Origin: Progne subis subis
Lineage: Eukaryota; Chordata; Aves; Passeriformes; Hirundinidae
DNA: 64,000 nt
NCBI GenBank assembly: GCA_022316685.1
Contig: JAKJHU010000023.1
Location: 4,420,692-4,484,691 of the forward strand
Direction: 5' to 3'
Both the position numbers and the translations under genes were made by a program. Below are positions 12,930-24,120 of the stretch, one piece after another. The stretch's first letter is position 1. Each line of letters opens with the position of its first letter. The notes beneath the pieces were generated by a model. That model had not been told where the DNA came from. It did no database searches and saw nothing but the letters and a program-made list of their open reading frames with translations.

Positions 12930-13635
12930 CACTGAGTTTGGAAGGTATAGAAGAGACCGTATTTCTGAAAGTCATGTGCCTAAAAGCTATATGTATGTTA
13001 AGCTTACACTGGGAAAATGCATCAACAGAAATTTCTTTAAATGAAAAGTTAAAATCAAGCCAGAAAACTTTGAAATCTAGCATTCCGTGACATGCAGCTA
13101 TCTATATAAAGTTTTGCACAAGGTGAATGCAAATGGAACAAAGGGAATGAAGATAATAAAATAACACAGGAAAAATAATTCAGACAGGAGAATATTTAAT
13201 GAGGATCCAAGTGTTTTAGCCAGGCTAGGATATATGCATGACTTCATTCTAATAAAAAAAGGAATTATGACATTTTCTATGGCTTTAAACATAATACAGG
13301 AAATCTGATAAAGCTGAAGAGCTTGACTTCCATCCTGATCCTCCTAAAGAAAGACTGTTGTCAGGATCAGTGAACGATACGTGAATTTAAAATCCTGTGG
13401 GAGGAGGATGGGGAAAAAAAATCAATCTACATTTCTGTTCAATGGAACTTTAAATAATGGACTATATTTCACAACACAGAATTTTTTGAGACTGAACTTT
13501 CACCGCTGCCCTCTGGGAGTCAAGGTCTGTCATACTCTGAGAGGGTGCCCCAACTTGTGTAGAGCACAGACTATTACCCACTGCTATTTTTTCATTTAGG
13601 TAAAAATGACACCATAAGCAAAAAAAAAATTGGTA
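12930..13635. other. Sequence without a recognised gene
   Basis: Small minus-strand frames near 13098-13292 are hydrophobic by composition but otherwise unremarkable. The part after about 13500 may already belong to the 5' region of the neighbouring CR1. Confidence 0.5.
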
Positions 13636-13639
13636 GGAT

Positions 13640-14884
13640 CAAGGAAGACTGGAAATCTTTGGTGAGGCAGGTGAAAAATAGCAGTGCTCACGTCATCTTC
13701 TCATCCATTCTACTGATTAGAGAAACAGGGAGAGTCAGAAGTAGAAGCATAGTGTGGATCAAAATTGACCTTCATTGCTGGTGCCATCAAGAAGGTTTTG
13801 GCTGTAGTGACAATGGGTTGTACTTTAATGATTACAGTCTCTTAGGATGGGGATGGGATCCACCCATCTAAAAAAGGCAAGAGAATCTTTGGCAGCAGGC
13901 TGGCCACTTCAGTAAGACAAGCTTTAAACTGAGGGACTGGATTCTACTCTTCACACCATCTCCCATAACATCCTCATAAGTCAGCTTGGGAAATGTTGGT
14001 TACATTAATAGGCAGTGAGGTGGATTAAGAACAGACTGAATGGCAGAGCTCAGAGGATCATGATCAGCAGACTAGAATCCAGTTAGGGGGTTGTAGTCTG
14101 TGGCATTCCCCAGAGATCAATACTGGGTCCAGCCTTATTCTACTTTCTTTTCAGCAACCCGATCTAGGGATAGAAATATCGCTGATGATACGAAACTGGA
14201 GGGAGTGGCTGATACACCTGAAGGCAGTGCTGCCATTATAGGTTGGAGAGTTAGGCAGAGAGAAACCTAAAGGTGTTCAACAAAGGCAAACATAGGGTCA
14301 CGCACAGGGAAGAGTGTGGCTAGCAGTTTGAGAGAGTTGATTCTCCCCCTGGCAATAGTGAGGCCACATCTGGATTGTTGGTGTTCTATTCTCCATAGTT
14401 CAAGAAAGACAAAGAGTCTACTCTGTCTACTGGACAGAGTCCAATGGAGGCCCACAAAGATGATTGGAAGTCTGAAGCGTCTCCCCTCAGATGAGGGGGC
14501 TGGGCCTGTTCAGTGTAGGAAGAGAAGACCGAGAGGGTATCTAATTAATGAATATAAATATCTCCAATGAATATAAATATCTCTTGGGTGACAAGAGAAT
14601 TGTGCCAGACTCTTTTCAGCAGTGTCCTATGATAGGACAAGTTGCAATAGCCAGAAAATCAAATACAATTTTAATCTCAGTGTAAGCACTTTTTTATACT
14701 GAGGGTGGCAGAGCACTGGAGCAGGCTGCCCAGGGAGGTCATGGATTCTCCTTGTCTGGAGATATTCAAAATCCACCTGTTCTTGTGAAACCTGCTCTAT
14801 GTGACCATGTTGAGTCATCTAGGTTGGACTAGGTGATTTCCTTGGTGGTCCCTTCCAACACTAAGAAATTCTGAGATTCTGTGA
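13640..14884 (+). mobile_element. CR1 LINE relic with internal deletions
   Basis: Sense is plus. The left part resembles the 5' region of older CR1 types (gatgggatccacccatct, then aggcaagagaatctttgg). From about 13975 the sequence jumps into the reverse transcriptase region: aggtggattaagaacagactg, then gatgatacgaaactgg (14181-14196), which encodes the remains of the catalytic ADDTKL motif. A second jump near 14270 skips to the ORF2 C-terminal part. The 3' end is the family tail gagattctgtga (to 14884). Several frames are interrupted. The 5' boundary is uncertain and could reach 13500. An old, dead copy. Confidence 0.8.
14547..14584. repeat. 19-bp tandem duplication inside the CR1 relic
   Basis: Two units beginning aatgaatataaatatctc lie side by side and differ at one base. 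This is a slippage duplication after insertion of the CR1. Confidence 0.85.
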
Positions 14885-14889
14885 AACAA

Positions 14890-16730
14890 AATAATAAATA
14901 ATACATTCAGAGTAATTACCTGAGATGACTTAGTTCTGAAATAACCAAACCACTTGTCCTCAAAGAGATTTGATGAGAAATCCCAAGGAGAGGTGAGCAA
15001 GGTTTATGGATGGAACCTGCTCATCCAGAGGCACACAGATTTTTCACAAATTAATTGATGGTTCCAAATTTATAATTCGTTCCAAATTTATATGATTTGT
15101 GTGTTTTTCTGCTCAGAGTATTAATTTTTACAAATTTATAAGTTCTTTCAGTAAAACAAAAAACAAATTTTTAGTCCCAGGATGATGAGAAAAGATATGT
15201 CTCTGTGATTTTTCCCCTGTGTCAGTGATTAGGGAGGAAGCTTTAGGCTCAATATGTTGGCATTTTTGTACAGCTGAACTACTGCGAAAGCAAAAACAAT
15301 CTTCTGGCTGTGACAGAAAAACACTGTCAAATTTTATTGCAGCAGTTTAAGATGTTATGAATCCTGAAATTTTGTCTTGCTTTTCTGACAAAATACCCTT
15401 TTGTCAGTGCCCTTGCTCTGCATCAGAAGGAACAAGTGTCACCTGGTTCCCATGTCCAATGTGTTGGATCCCGTACAATGTCCACTGGCACTGGAGCTAA
15501 GAAGACAAGATCTGCACTGATGGATCTGAGTTCATTTTTATTGACTGCTACAGAGAAAGTGTAACAAAGCACCACCCAAAATGTTGACAAAAGGCATTGT
15601 AGGTGTTTAACTGTGAAAATCATCATGGCAAAATTAATTAATAGAGCCACATTGTTGAGTTTCACCAAATTTATATCTTTGAGAATTACATCATGCTTTA
15701 TATTCAGACAGGAACAATAAACTCACTTAGTTTATGGAGTTATTGCTGGGATCTCATACAAAATGAAAGGTTTGTCTCTTTCAGAAATGGTTATTTTACT
15801 CCCTTTGTCAGTGTTCTATCGAGGTTACAAAACACTGCTCCATTAGTCTACTACTAGGAGTTTCAAAAATTTCCAACATATTTTGTTTCAATCTACAGAG
15901 GTAGAGATATTCCCTTTTTGCTAACTGTAAAGTATATGTGCCAAGACTTCCAAGAATGAGTTTTCTTTTGTGACAGTACAATTTTTTTTTTACTTTGAAT
16001 TGTAGGAGTAAAAAAGTTTATAATAGGAAAGTGGGCTTGTAGAGGGATGGATTGCAGAGTCCTCACTGCCTATCTATATTAAATTAAAGCATTTTCTAGA
16101 GTGTGTTAGCCAATATAGGCAATTAGCAATTGAAGTGATAGATACAGTATATATGTGCAGTTTAAAAAAAAAAAACAAAACCAAAAACACAAAACCAACC
16201 AAACAACAAAACACAAACAAAAGAAGTCCTGCAAATTTAAATCACTCTGAATAGTTTTCAGATTGCATAGTGCCTTCATACTGAAAGCATACTGAAACAA
16301 TACTGAAGAACAACTTTCAGCCAGATGAAATTTTAGAGCAAAAATTAAGTTTCACTGAAAAATGAAAAATTCTGAAACACTAAATATTTTGCTTAAAATA
16401 AATTACCTGGGGTTCATCAAGTTTTGCTGGACAGCAGGCAGCAGATAAAGATCTGGAGCCCTAGTGAGATGTCACCTGCCACTCTGATTATCTGGTCAGT
16501 AGGCAAGGTGGCTCCTGGAGGGCCCTGGAAGCACAGACTGATCAGTCAGGAATCCCCACCTATGGATGCCCCTCCACAAACTTGTCCCATTCATTTTTAG
16601 CAGGTGACAGCTTAGGGCCTTTTTTATAAGTTCTTTTTTATTGTTTTGGTGGAGTTACATTAGTCTGGTTTCTGGTAAGTACATATCAAGTTACTTTAAA
16701 ACTCTTCCAGAAGAGATCTGGGAGTTTTTA
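14890..16730. other. AT-rich sequence without a recognisable gene
   Basis: It contains a local repeat, ttccaaatttata, near 15062-15092, and an AAAC/AACA-rich patch at about 16162-16222. The stretch 16400-16620 is less AT-rich but has no frame or repeat I recognise. Confidence 0.55.
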
Positions 16731-16732
16731 AT

Positions 16733-16757
16733 GGGGGGGGGGGGGGGGGGGGGGGGG
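16733..16757 (+). repeat. 25-nt poly-G tract
   Basis: An uninterrupted run of 25 G residues. It is followed almost at once by a GTTT-rich tract. Such runs can form G-quadruplexes and are hard to sequence, so the length is uncertain. Confidence 0.9.
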
Positions 16758-16863
16758 ATGTTGTTTGTTTTTGGTTTCTGTTTTTTGGAGTTTTGTGGGG
16801 TTTTTTTGTTTGTTTGTTTGGTTTGTTTTTGTTTGTTTGTTTGTTTGGTTTGTTTTTATTTTT
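16758..16863 (+). repeat. GTTT-rich low-complexity tract
   Basis: Mostly repeats of gttt with interruptions (gtttg, ggttt, a 7-T run). An open frame crosses this and the poly-G tract but is made of repetitive residues only and is not a gene. Confidence 0.85.
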
Positions 16864-18467
16864 TAATTTTCATCTAGGTATATGCAGAAAAGATACATTT
16901 GTAAGCATTGTGAGCTCCTCTCCTCATTTTATTTTTTTTCCTAAGATAAAAGCTTAGTTTATGCAGCTGTGGGGCATATTACAATAATTACTTCTTCCTA
17001 CTAAGAAAGAAAAATATTGTATTTCTTTTCAGCACAAACTGATAGAGTTCAAATTTCAATCTGCTGTTTGTGATATTCAGATAGAGTGATGCATCTTCAG
17101 GGAAGACATTTTAATGCAAAGCCTTTTATTTATCCCTTTCCTAAGACACAATCACAAGCCAATTTTCCTTCTGTCTAGTTTCATTAAATTACCTGATTTG
17201 AAAACAGCACCAGCGAAGCGCCTAAACATCCTGCCTTCTCTTAGGGAATTAGCATTTTCCTTTGATGTGGTTCAAAGTGGGAAACCACATTAATGTGGGA
17301 TCCAGCCAATTTCTGCTATTTCATTAAGATCAGCTGCAAAAAACTGCTTTGTACTGGCCTCTCCAGCCAAATGTTAGCTTGGCATATTTCACAAAAGAGA
17401 AGGAGGTTTGGGTACAACTTCAGAAAAATTCTGTCCTAAGGTATGATACCCCAAAACAGTTTCTCAGGTCATAATTAATTCAATTTTGTTTGATGTGATC
17501 AAACACAGGGCAAGAAGCAAACTTTGACCTGTATCTTTGATATTTAATAACAGAAGAATGATTAAAGACAGGGATAGAGTGCTAAGGGCTCCACAGGCCC
17601 ACTGGTCCTGCCAAAGGCTCTTTACACCACCTGGTCTGTCCTATGGACAGCCAGGGTACTATGGCAGGGAGTAAAGCTCAGCATCAGAGGCAGAAAGCTT
17701 TGTCTGTGCATTCCTGCATACAAGAACCCTATTGCAAATGGAAGAGAAAAATCAGCTGCAAAAGCTGTTTATTAAGCCAAATAATATTTAAAAGAACCTG
17801 TGTAATGCTCTAGAATATAGTCACAGATCACAATATAAATGCTTTTGTCATAGTATATTTGGTTATTTTATAAGTTTTCATATTTAAAGGCTGTTCTGAT
17901 GTACAAAAATGGAGATAGACAGAAAACTGAAGACCTGTGTACACTACTTGCAGAACTTTCTATTGTGACCATTCTCCCCCAGAAGCCAATTAAACTCTAT
18001 ATGAGCAGAAACACTCAGTGTCTGAGTAAGTGTATTAGAAAGGACTAATGAAGTGCATCACTGCATTAGGCAGCCGCTAGAATGAAAAGTGTTTACCTAG
18101 AGTGACAACACTCAAACTTCCTTTCTCATTGTTTGGTTATGGAGGAGAAAGAGTACCACGTAAATAAGTTGTGAGCAGCTGTGTGTTCTCACTCAATGGC
18201 AGGGCAGGTGGGCAGGCTCCAGGACTTTTCCTTTGTCATTTTCCCAAAGCATGCATGGAAGATGGTGCCTGGAGCAGGCATTCCTGCTCTTTGATCAGGG
18301 CCTGTGCTGATCACCATAGCAAAAGCTATGGTGAGGAAGGCCCAGCTAGAAGGACTTTACAATAAAAGGACACAGTCCAGCAGTTCCTACTAAAATCCAT
18401 TTCTGGTTAGAGGACCTGGTCGTATTTTCTGGAATTCCTCTGCACATATTCTCTGTAAATATTTGCC

Positions 18468-18475
<8 letters not shown>
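16864..18475. other. Unique sequence, possibly with a conserved noncoding element
   Basis: No gene is recognised. The stretch of about 17000-17380 is free of repeats, of balanced composition and rich in short homeobox-like and CAAT-like words; it is raised as a candidate conserved element under findings. A short perfect hairpin is at 18311-18334. Confidence 0.45.
18311..18334. repeat. Perfect 10-bp inverted repeat, AAAA loop
   Basis: Arms tcaccatagc (18311-18320) and gctatggtga (18325-18334) are exact reverse complements around a 4-nt A loop. No poly-T terminator or known RNA gene context is visible. Confidence 0.9.

Positions 18476-18514
<39 letters not shown>
18476..18514. repeat. 39-nt poly-A tract
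   Basis: An uninterrupted A run followed by a GAGAGGG-type purine tract. It could be a retroposed tail or a homopolymer expansion; no target-site duplication was found to support retroposition. Confidence 0.9.
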
Positions 18515-18517
<3 letters not shown>

Positions 18518-20580
18518 AGGGAGAGGGAAGAGAAGCAGCGCTGTTAGCTCTAGGGTGCTTGTTGCTGTAAAACAAATAACCTTTCTTCAAAAACTGTAAC
18601 AATAAACAGTAGTCTCTAGAGTTAGTTACAGAGTAACTAAATATTTCACTATCCTTGAAGTCCTATCGTTTCATTTATAAGAAGCCTTGGGTGTTTTTTC
18701 TCTCAAGAAGGGATGTTAGAGTTACATTTTGTAACTCCTTGCAATCAAGTAAACCAAAAGAAAAAATAAAAAAATACGTTTCAGCCAAATCTTCCTCCAG
18801 TGTTCAATCAGGACTAGCAGAATAATACTTTGCATTTAATGTAGTATTATCCTTCTCATAAAATTCAATTGTTCAAATTTTATGCCTAAATTTCAAATAA
18901 TTAAAAGGATATAAAATATTTCATTTGTTGTTCAACCAACCCTATTTTTAAAGAGAGAGTATGTGTATATTTACAAACTAGAGTTTGTTTTCAGTGATGA
19001 TTTTTTAAGAATACTTGAATGTGAAGAAGGATCAGTAGACATCAGAAAACTATGCTTTTATCTAGCTTAAAATCAGGCCACAACAGCCTGAAAGCTGGGG
19101 AGAAATTATTTATTTTTGTTATTGGTTTTAAATATATTTAAATATTTATTTACATTTAAATATATATCTAGTCTAAACCAAAGGGAAAAAGTATATAAAG
19201 AAAATTTAGGGTATGTTTTACAGTAGAGTAAGTTAAAGCATGGCTCAAAGCCTTCTCTGGGATTTTTTTCCCCCTAATTAAAAGCATTCACTATTGTCAG
19301 CTTTCCCCAAATTCTCATATTCCTATCAATCACCAGCCTGAAGTTTTTTTCTGAAAGCAATTGCAAAGACTTGTTGTTTCAGTAACTAATTACAATGTGA
19401 ATACTTCCCTAGGGGAGGTCTAAGGCCCAATAATAGAAGTAACTTTTATGAAAACAAGCCCAGTGACTTTGCCTGCTGAGAGCTACATTGAAAGGCTTTG
19501 CCAAGCCAGGAGATAGATTGGATTCCCAATGCTGTTGAAAAAACAATCAGTTTGTAGGCTCCAATGTACCAGAACAGCTGAAATACCAAATAGGCATGTG
19601 AAAGTCCCAATTAATTAAATCTAATGATCCTGTCAAAAGATAGTATTTTCTAAAGCACAAAGAACCTGTTATAAATAAACAACAATGAAAAGTTTGCACT
19701 GAAAGACGATGCATCAATATGGTATCTTAGGACGCTTTCCCTACATTTTCTTTACTGAAGAGGAACTGTGATCCATTTGTGAGCATGTCTACTAAACAGC
19801 ATTTGCTTTCCCAGAAATCCTAGAACTGTAAAATGAATTATCAGTGTTTGTTGGCAGATACTCTGCTGGCCTCTCTCATCCATATTTTTGCTGTCATTTC
19901 ACATTACTCCAGTTTTTCTGTGTTTACCTCAAGACATTTTCATCATGCTAATGTCACTACATTTCAATTATGCATGTAAATCCTTTTGTAAAAGATATCT
20001 GTCACAAAACACTTCCATACATCTCTCCATATGCAACAGTTCTAGCCTTCTTTACATAAATGAATTAACATCTTTTTTGGAATGATCATAACTTGAAGTA
20101 AATCTACTGACCTTAAATGACTAAAACCAAGGACAAGCCATTGCTGGAGCAGCCTGGTCTCCCAGCTGGTGTGAACTGGTGTATTTCCATTCAACTGAAA
20201 GGATACAGATTAGCCCAGCTTCATTGATTTTGCTGAAATTATGTCATTTAACAACAGCTGAGACATGAAGCCAAATGACGATATGATATTACTTTAAGTC
20301 TCTCTTGTTCTTAGTGAAACAATTGTAGTTGTCATGTTGCATGAAAACATTCTTTAAACCCTTGCTATTTCCATTAGTTTTATTTTATTTATTTATTTTA
20401 TGTATTCATATATTGTCTTCATGTTTACAGTCATTGACATTTCCAAATGGCTTATTTTGGTTATATATATGATATATATCAAATATATGCTAGATATCAC
20501 ACCTGACAAGATATATGCTACTGAAAATTCTCAAAAACTTGAGTGAAAACTCTTTTAAGGACAGAGTTAAGAAATCAAAC
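18515..20580. other. Unique AT-rich sequence, no recognised gene
   Basis: It includes an AT-palindromic patch (19131-19172, repeated ttaaatat words) and a repeat-free stretch of about 19370-19720 with TAATTA-type words. No mobile element ends or long frames. Confidence 0.5.
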
Positions 20581-20581
20581 A

Positions 20582-20700
20582 AAAAGTTAAAAAAAACCAA
20601 AACAAACAAGCAAACAAACAAAAAACACTTAAAAAAAAAAAAAAAAAAAGGCAAAAACCAAAAAACAAACACCACTAGACAACATTAAAAAAAAACCTAC
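20582..20700 (-). repeat. A-rich / AAAC low-complexity tract
   Basis: Runs of A separated by C and occasional G, including a long A run at about 20631-20649. The minus-strand frame across it is a string of Phe/Leu/Val and is an artefact of composition. Confidence 0.8.
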
Positions 20701-22801
20701 AAGAAAACTAATACAAAGTGAGAAGTTTCCTTACAAGGAAAACATGGACATGCAGATTCCAATTTTTGCAGTAACTTCAGTTTCAACTTATTTATGATTC
20801 TAATCAAGTCAGACATATTACAATCACCGACTAGTGACTGTATTTTTTCTATTTCTAGCTCAAGCCTACCTCTAAGATGAGTTTGGGAAATCACAAAAGC
20901 TAGACGCAGGTAAACCAGGACAGATGCTGGGAACCCATGATGAGGCATAACCAAAAGAGATTTTTTTTTTCCTCCGAAGTTCCCAGGAGTAAGCAAGATG
21001 GAAATTATTCAGGTACACTTGTTTCCCAGCTGCAGCCATACTCTGGTTTATTCAGGAATGCAGCACACATGATGATAGAAAACATCATGAAAAAGTAGGA
21101 AGAGTCTTTCCACTCACTATTTCACATCTGAAACTTATTGTGACGTAATGGTAGATAGAAAGATGTAAGGAGTCTTTATTTCCATAGTACCACTACAAAG
21201 CCTTTATGTCAGTGTAACTTATGTACATTCCTGATGCATTTAGATGGGGAAATGCATTTTATATTTTATAAAACATAAAATTTTGCAGCTTCTTTTTTTT
21301 TTTTTTTTTTTTTTTTTTATTGTAGTGTATTCTTACACTCAATTTTTGCCTACATAACTTACCTTAGTTTGATAAAGCCTTTTTATTTTCCATTTGTATC
21401 AACTACAATTTGTTTTGGGAAGGAGATCATAAATCTTAAATGAAATGTAGTTGAGTCTTCAGTTGTGAAAAATTCCCATAGGATTCTTCAGTATACAATT
21501 ATTTTGTATTTTATTTAATTGACCACCTAAATTATTTTCTACTTTATGGACCTTTCATGTTTCTTTGCAGAAAGCATTTATTACAAGTTAAGTAAGAAAA
21601 CAATGAAGGAAAAAGAAACTAGAATTAGGGTAAGACACCCAGAGGACACATAATTAATATTGAGTACAAAGGGTAATTGGTAAAACTTTGTGATCTATGT
21701 ATGCCCTTGGATGAGGTACATTATGCTATTTCTTTCAAAGCTCTGTAATACACATTTAGGTAATAAAAAGGCAGTCAGTATTAAACAGGAAATATAAAAA
21801 TGGATCCAGGTAACACAGTCCTCGTTAAATAGGTTGGGATGTGAAGGAAGAATACTCAAGTTAGCATCTTTCTAGCTAATGTCTGCAGACTGTGTTCAGT
21901 GCACATTTTACTAAGAGTAAGAATAATCTGTAAGAACTGGAGTACATAAAAATGCCAAAAGCACTCATTCTTGCAATATGCAGCCAAAAAAAATCATGCA
22001 CCTTGACTGTTGTATGGGTTTTACAGTTTTGTTTGATTTAATATGAAAAAGCACGAACATACAAAGCAGGAATGAAAAAGCTTCCCTAATCAGTATGTTG
22101 CAGCTCCTCAAGACAAGACTGCATGTGTCTTGCTTTAGTAAACTTCCTGAGTGAGGTTTCTGAGTGAATAAGTTCCTGTTGCCTGAGGTACAGCATAGAG
22201 GTAGAAATTAATGAGATAGTCCCAGAATAGCTAAAGGGTAAAGGTCTGTTACTGGAGGAATACGGACCTAAATGGTCAGCCATGGTAATGAGGTCCACCG
22301 GTGAGCAAGGGTGTAATTCAGAGTGACTGAAGCTGGATGCTTACCCTTGCTGCATGCTGAGCTCACGTCTAAAGACAGCCTCAGCACGTACCAGTAACAG
22401 AGGTAACTGTTCCCTGTTTCTACAGTGAAAGGAAGCACAGGCTTGTGAACTGATCAGAGATGAATTAAAACAGAACACAGTCAAAGGACCCAAAGGTAAA
22501 GTGAACCTGAACTCTAAGAGAACTCTAAGATGAGTAAAATATGTAAGACTTCTATGAATATATCAATATTCAATGTATCCAACACACCTATAGTACAGCT
22601 ATCTGTCTGTAGAGATTTTCACCAGCTGTAGCCCAATAATAAGAAACATTTACAGCTGATTCCTGAACTCATAGATGTAGTGACCTGAGCCAAAGTTACA
22701 ATCAAGGAAGATGTGTGGGCTCTTCATTCAGTGCCAGACTGTGACATTAAGGTAAATTGGTAATGCCGTTTTGTGACACTAAGGTAATCCCATCTCTCTC
22801 A

Positions 22802-22846
<45 letters not shown>

Positions 22847-24120
22847 TAGAAATTAAAAAAAAATACTTCATACTGAGCATTTAGAAGCATACTTACACCT
22901 ATGATTTAAGTGCTGAATACCAGCACTGTGATCTACACCAAGCCCAGGTGCAAATTTTGCTGCTTTCAAGGTACAAATGTAATGTGCACTGTTTCCAGAT
23001 GTAAATTTTAAAAGCCTAGAAGAGGAAGAAAGTAATAGAAGTCTATACAAGGGATAAAAGTAGGCTTGGTACCTTCCTGGAGGTAAATTTCAGGTGATAG
23101 AATCTCTCCGCTCCCCTTTCAGCAGAATATTATGACACATTTGACATCTGTGAAAGTTCCCTCAAGAGCTTTGAAAGAGGTTGTGCTACTGCCAATGTTA
23201 GCCAAATACTGTGTTGTAAATCTGATATAGACTCTAGCTGAGTTCCTTGCAATATTAAGCCCAAGGTAATATATTACTCACTTTCCACAACAGCAAATGC
23301 TGATCTCTCCTTAAGGAGTCCTGTAGGAAACACAAAAAAAATCATGCAAATTGCAGCTGCTGCATGCTGTTCTTGTTAGGAAGGTATACAAATAAGACTG
23401 CATGATACAGAAGATTAAGAAAGGCATTTTAATAATGAGTACATGTTTTGCCTGTTGAAGATATTTAAATTTTCTTCATTTTTATTTAAGTTCATGGTGA
23501 ATATTTTGTCATTTTTAAAATAAGCAGCTGCCTGAGTGCAATTTGGTTTTGAAAAAATATCTTCTATTTTTATTTAGAAAGAGGTTTTTTGAAAACAATC
23601 TGTCTGAGCAAATCAGAATTTTTACCTTCTATCTGGTCTAGCCTGATGCACATCTTTAGTCTATCCCAAGAACAGGTGATATTAGTTATAAATATCACTG
23701 ATATAGTAACCATGGGTCAGCTCTTCTTTCTCTTGATTTTGAGAATACAGATTGTATTTTCTTGGCCAATAATTACTATGTGTGTGCTTATTTGTCATTT
23801 TAACTCCTCTTTCTCTTTCCAAATTGCACTGTCTTTGTACTTATGATTCATTCTCTAAGATGGGGAGAAAGAATTGTGTATTGGAACTTCTGCAGAGCAG
23901 GAAGGAAAAGGCATCTTTCTGAGTGCTCTTGACCATCCTTACACCTATGATACAGATCATTCTGTCCTTATCTTAATCATTTTCCTTCGACAGTAACATA
24001 ACATTTCACTGTTTCTATTTCACAAATATTCTTGATATGAATTACACAGGGAAAGGTGCGAAGGGAAGGGAATAGAGAAGGAAATAATTGCTGTTAAAAA
24101 GAAAACTCCTTCAACACAGA
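20701..24120. other. Unique AT-rich sequence with long poly-T tracts
   Basis: Poly-T runs lie at 21293-21318 (26 nt) and 22805-22842 (38 nt). Minus-strand frames of 99 codons (20697-20996) and 70 codons (22086-22298) lack recognisable domains. No LTR or CR1 sequence is seen. Confidence 0.5.
22805..22842. repeat. 38-nt poly-T tract
   Basis: An uninterrupted T run. As with the poly-A tract near 18.5 kb, no flanking duplication indicates a retroposed copy. Confidence 0.9.

Noticed and set aside
16641..16877. A 78-codon frame with a poly-Gly run and Phe/Cys/Val repeats
   Set aside because: It is the translation of the poly-G and GTTT tracts and has no coding support.
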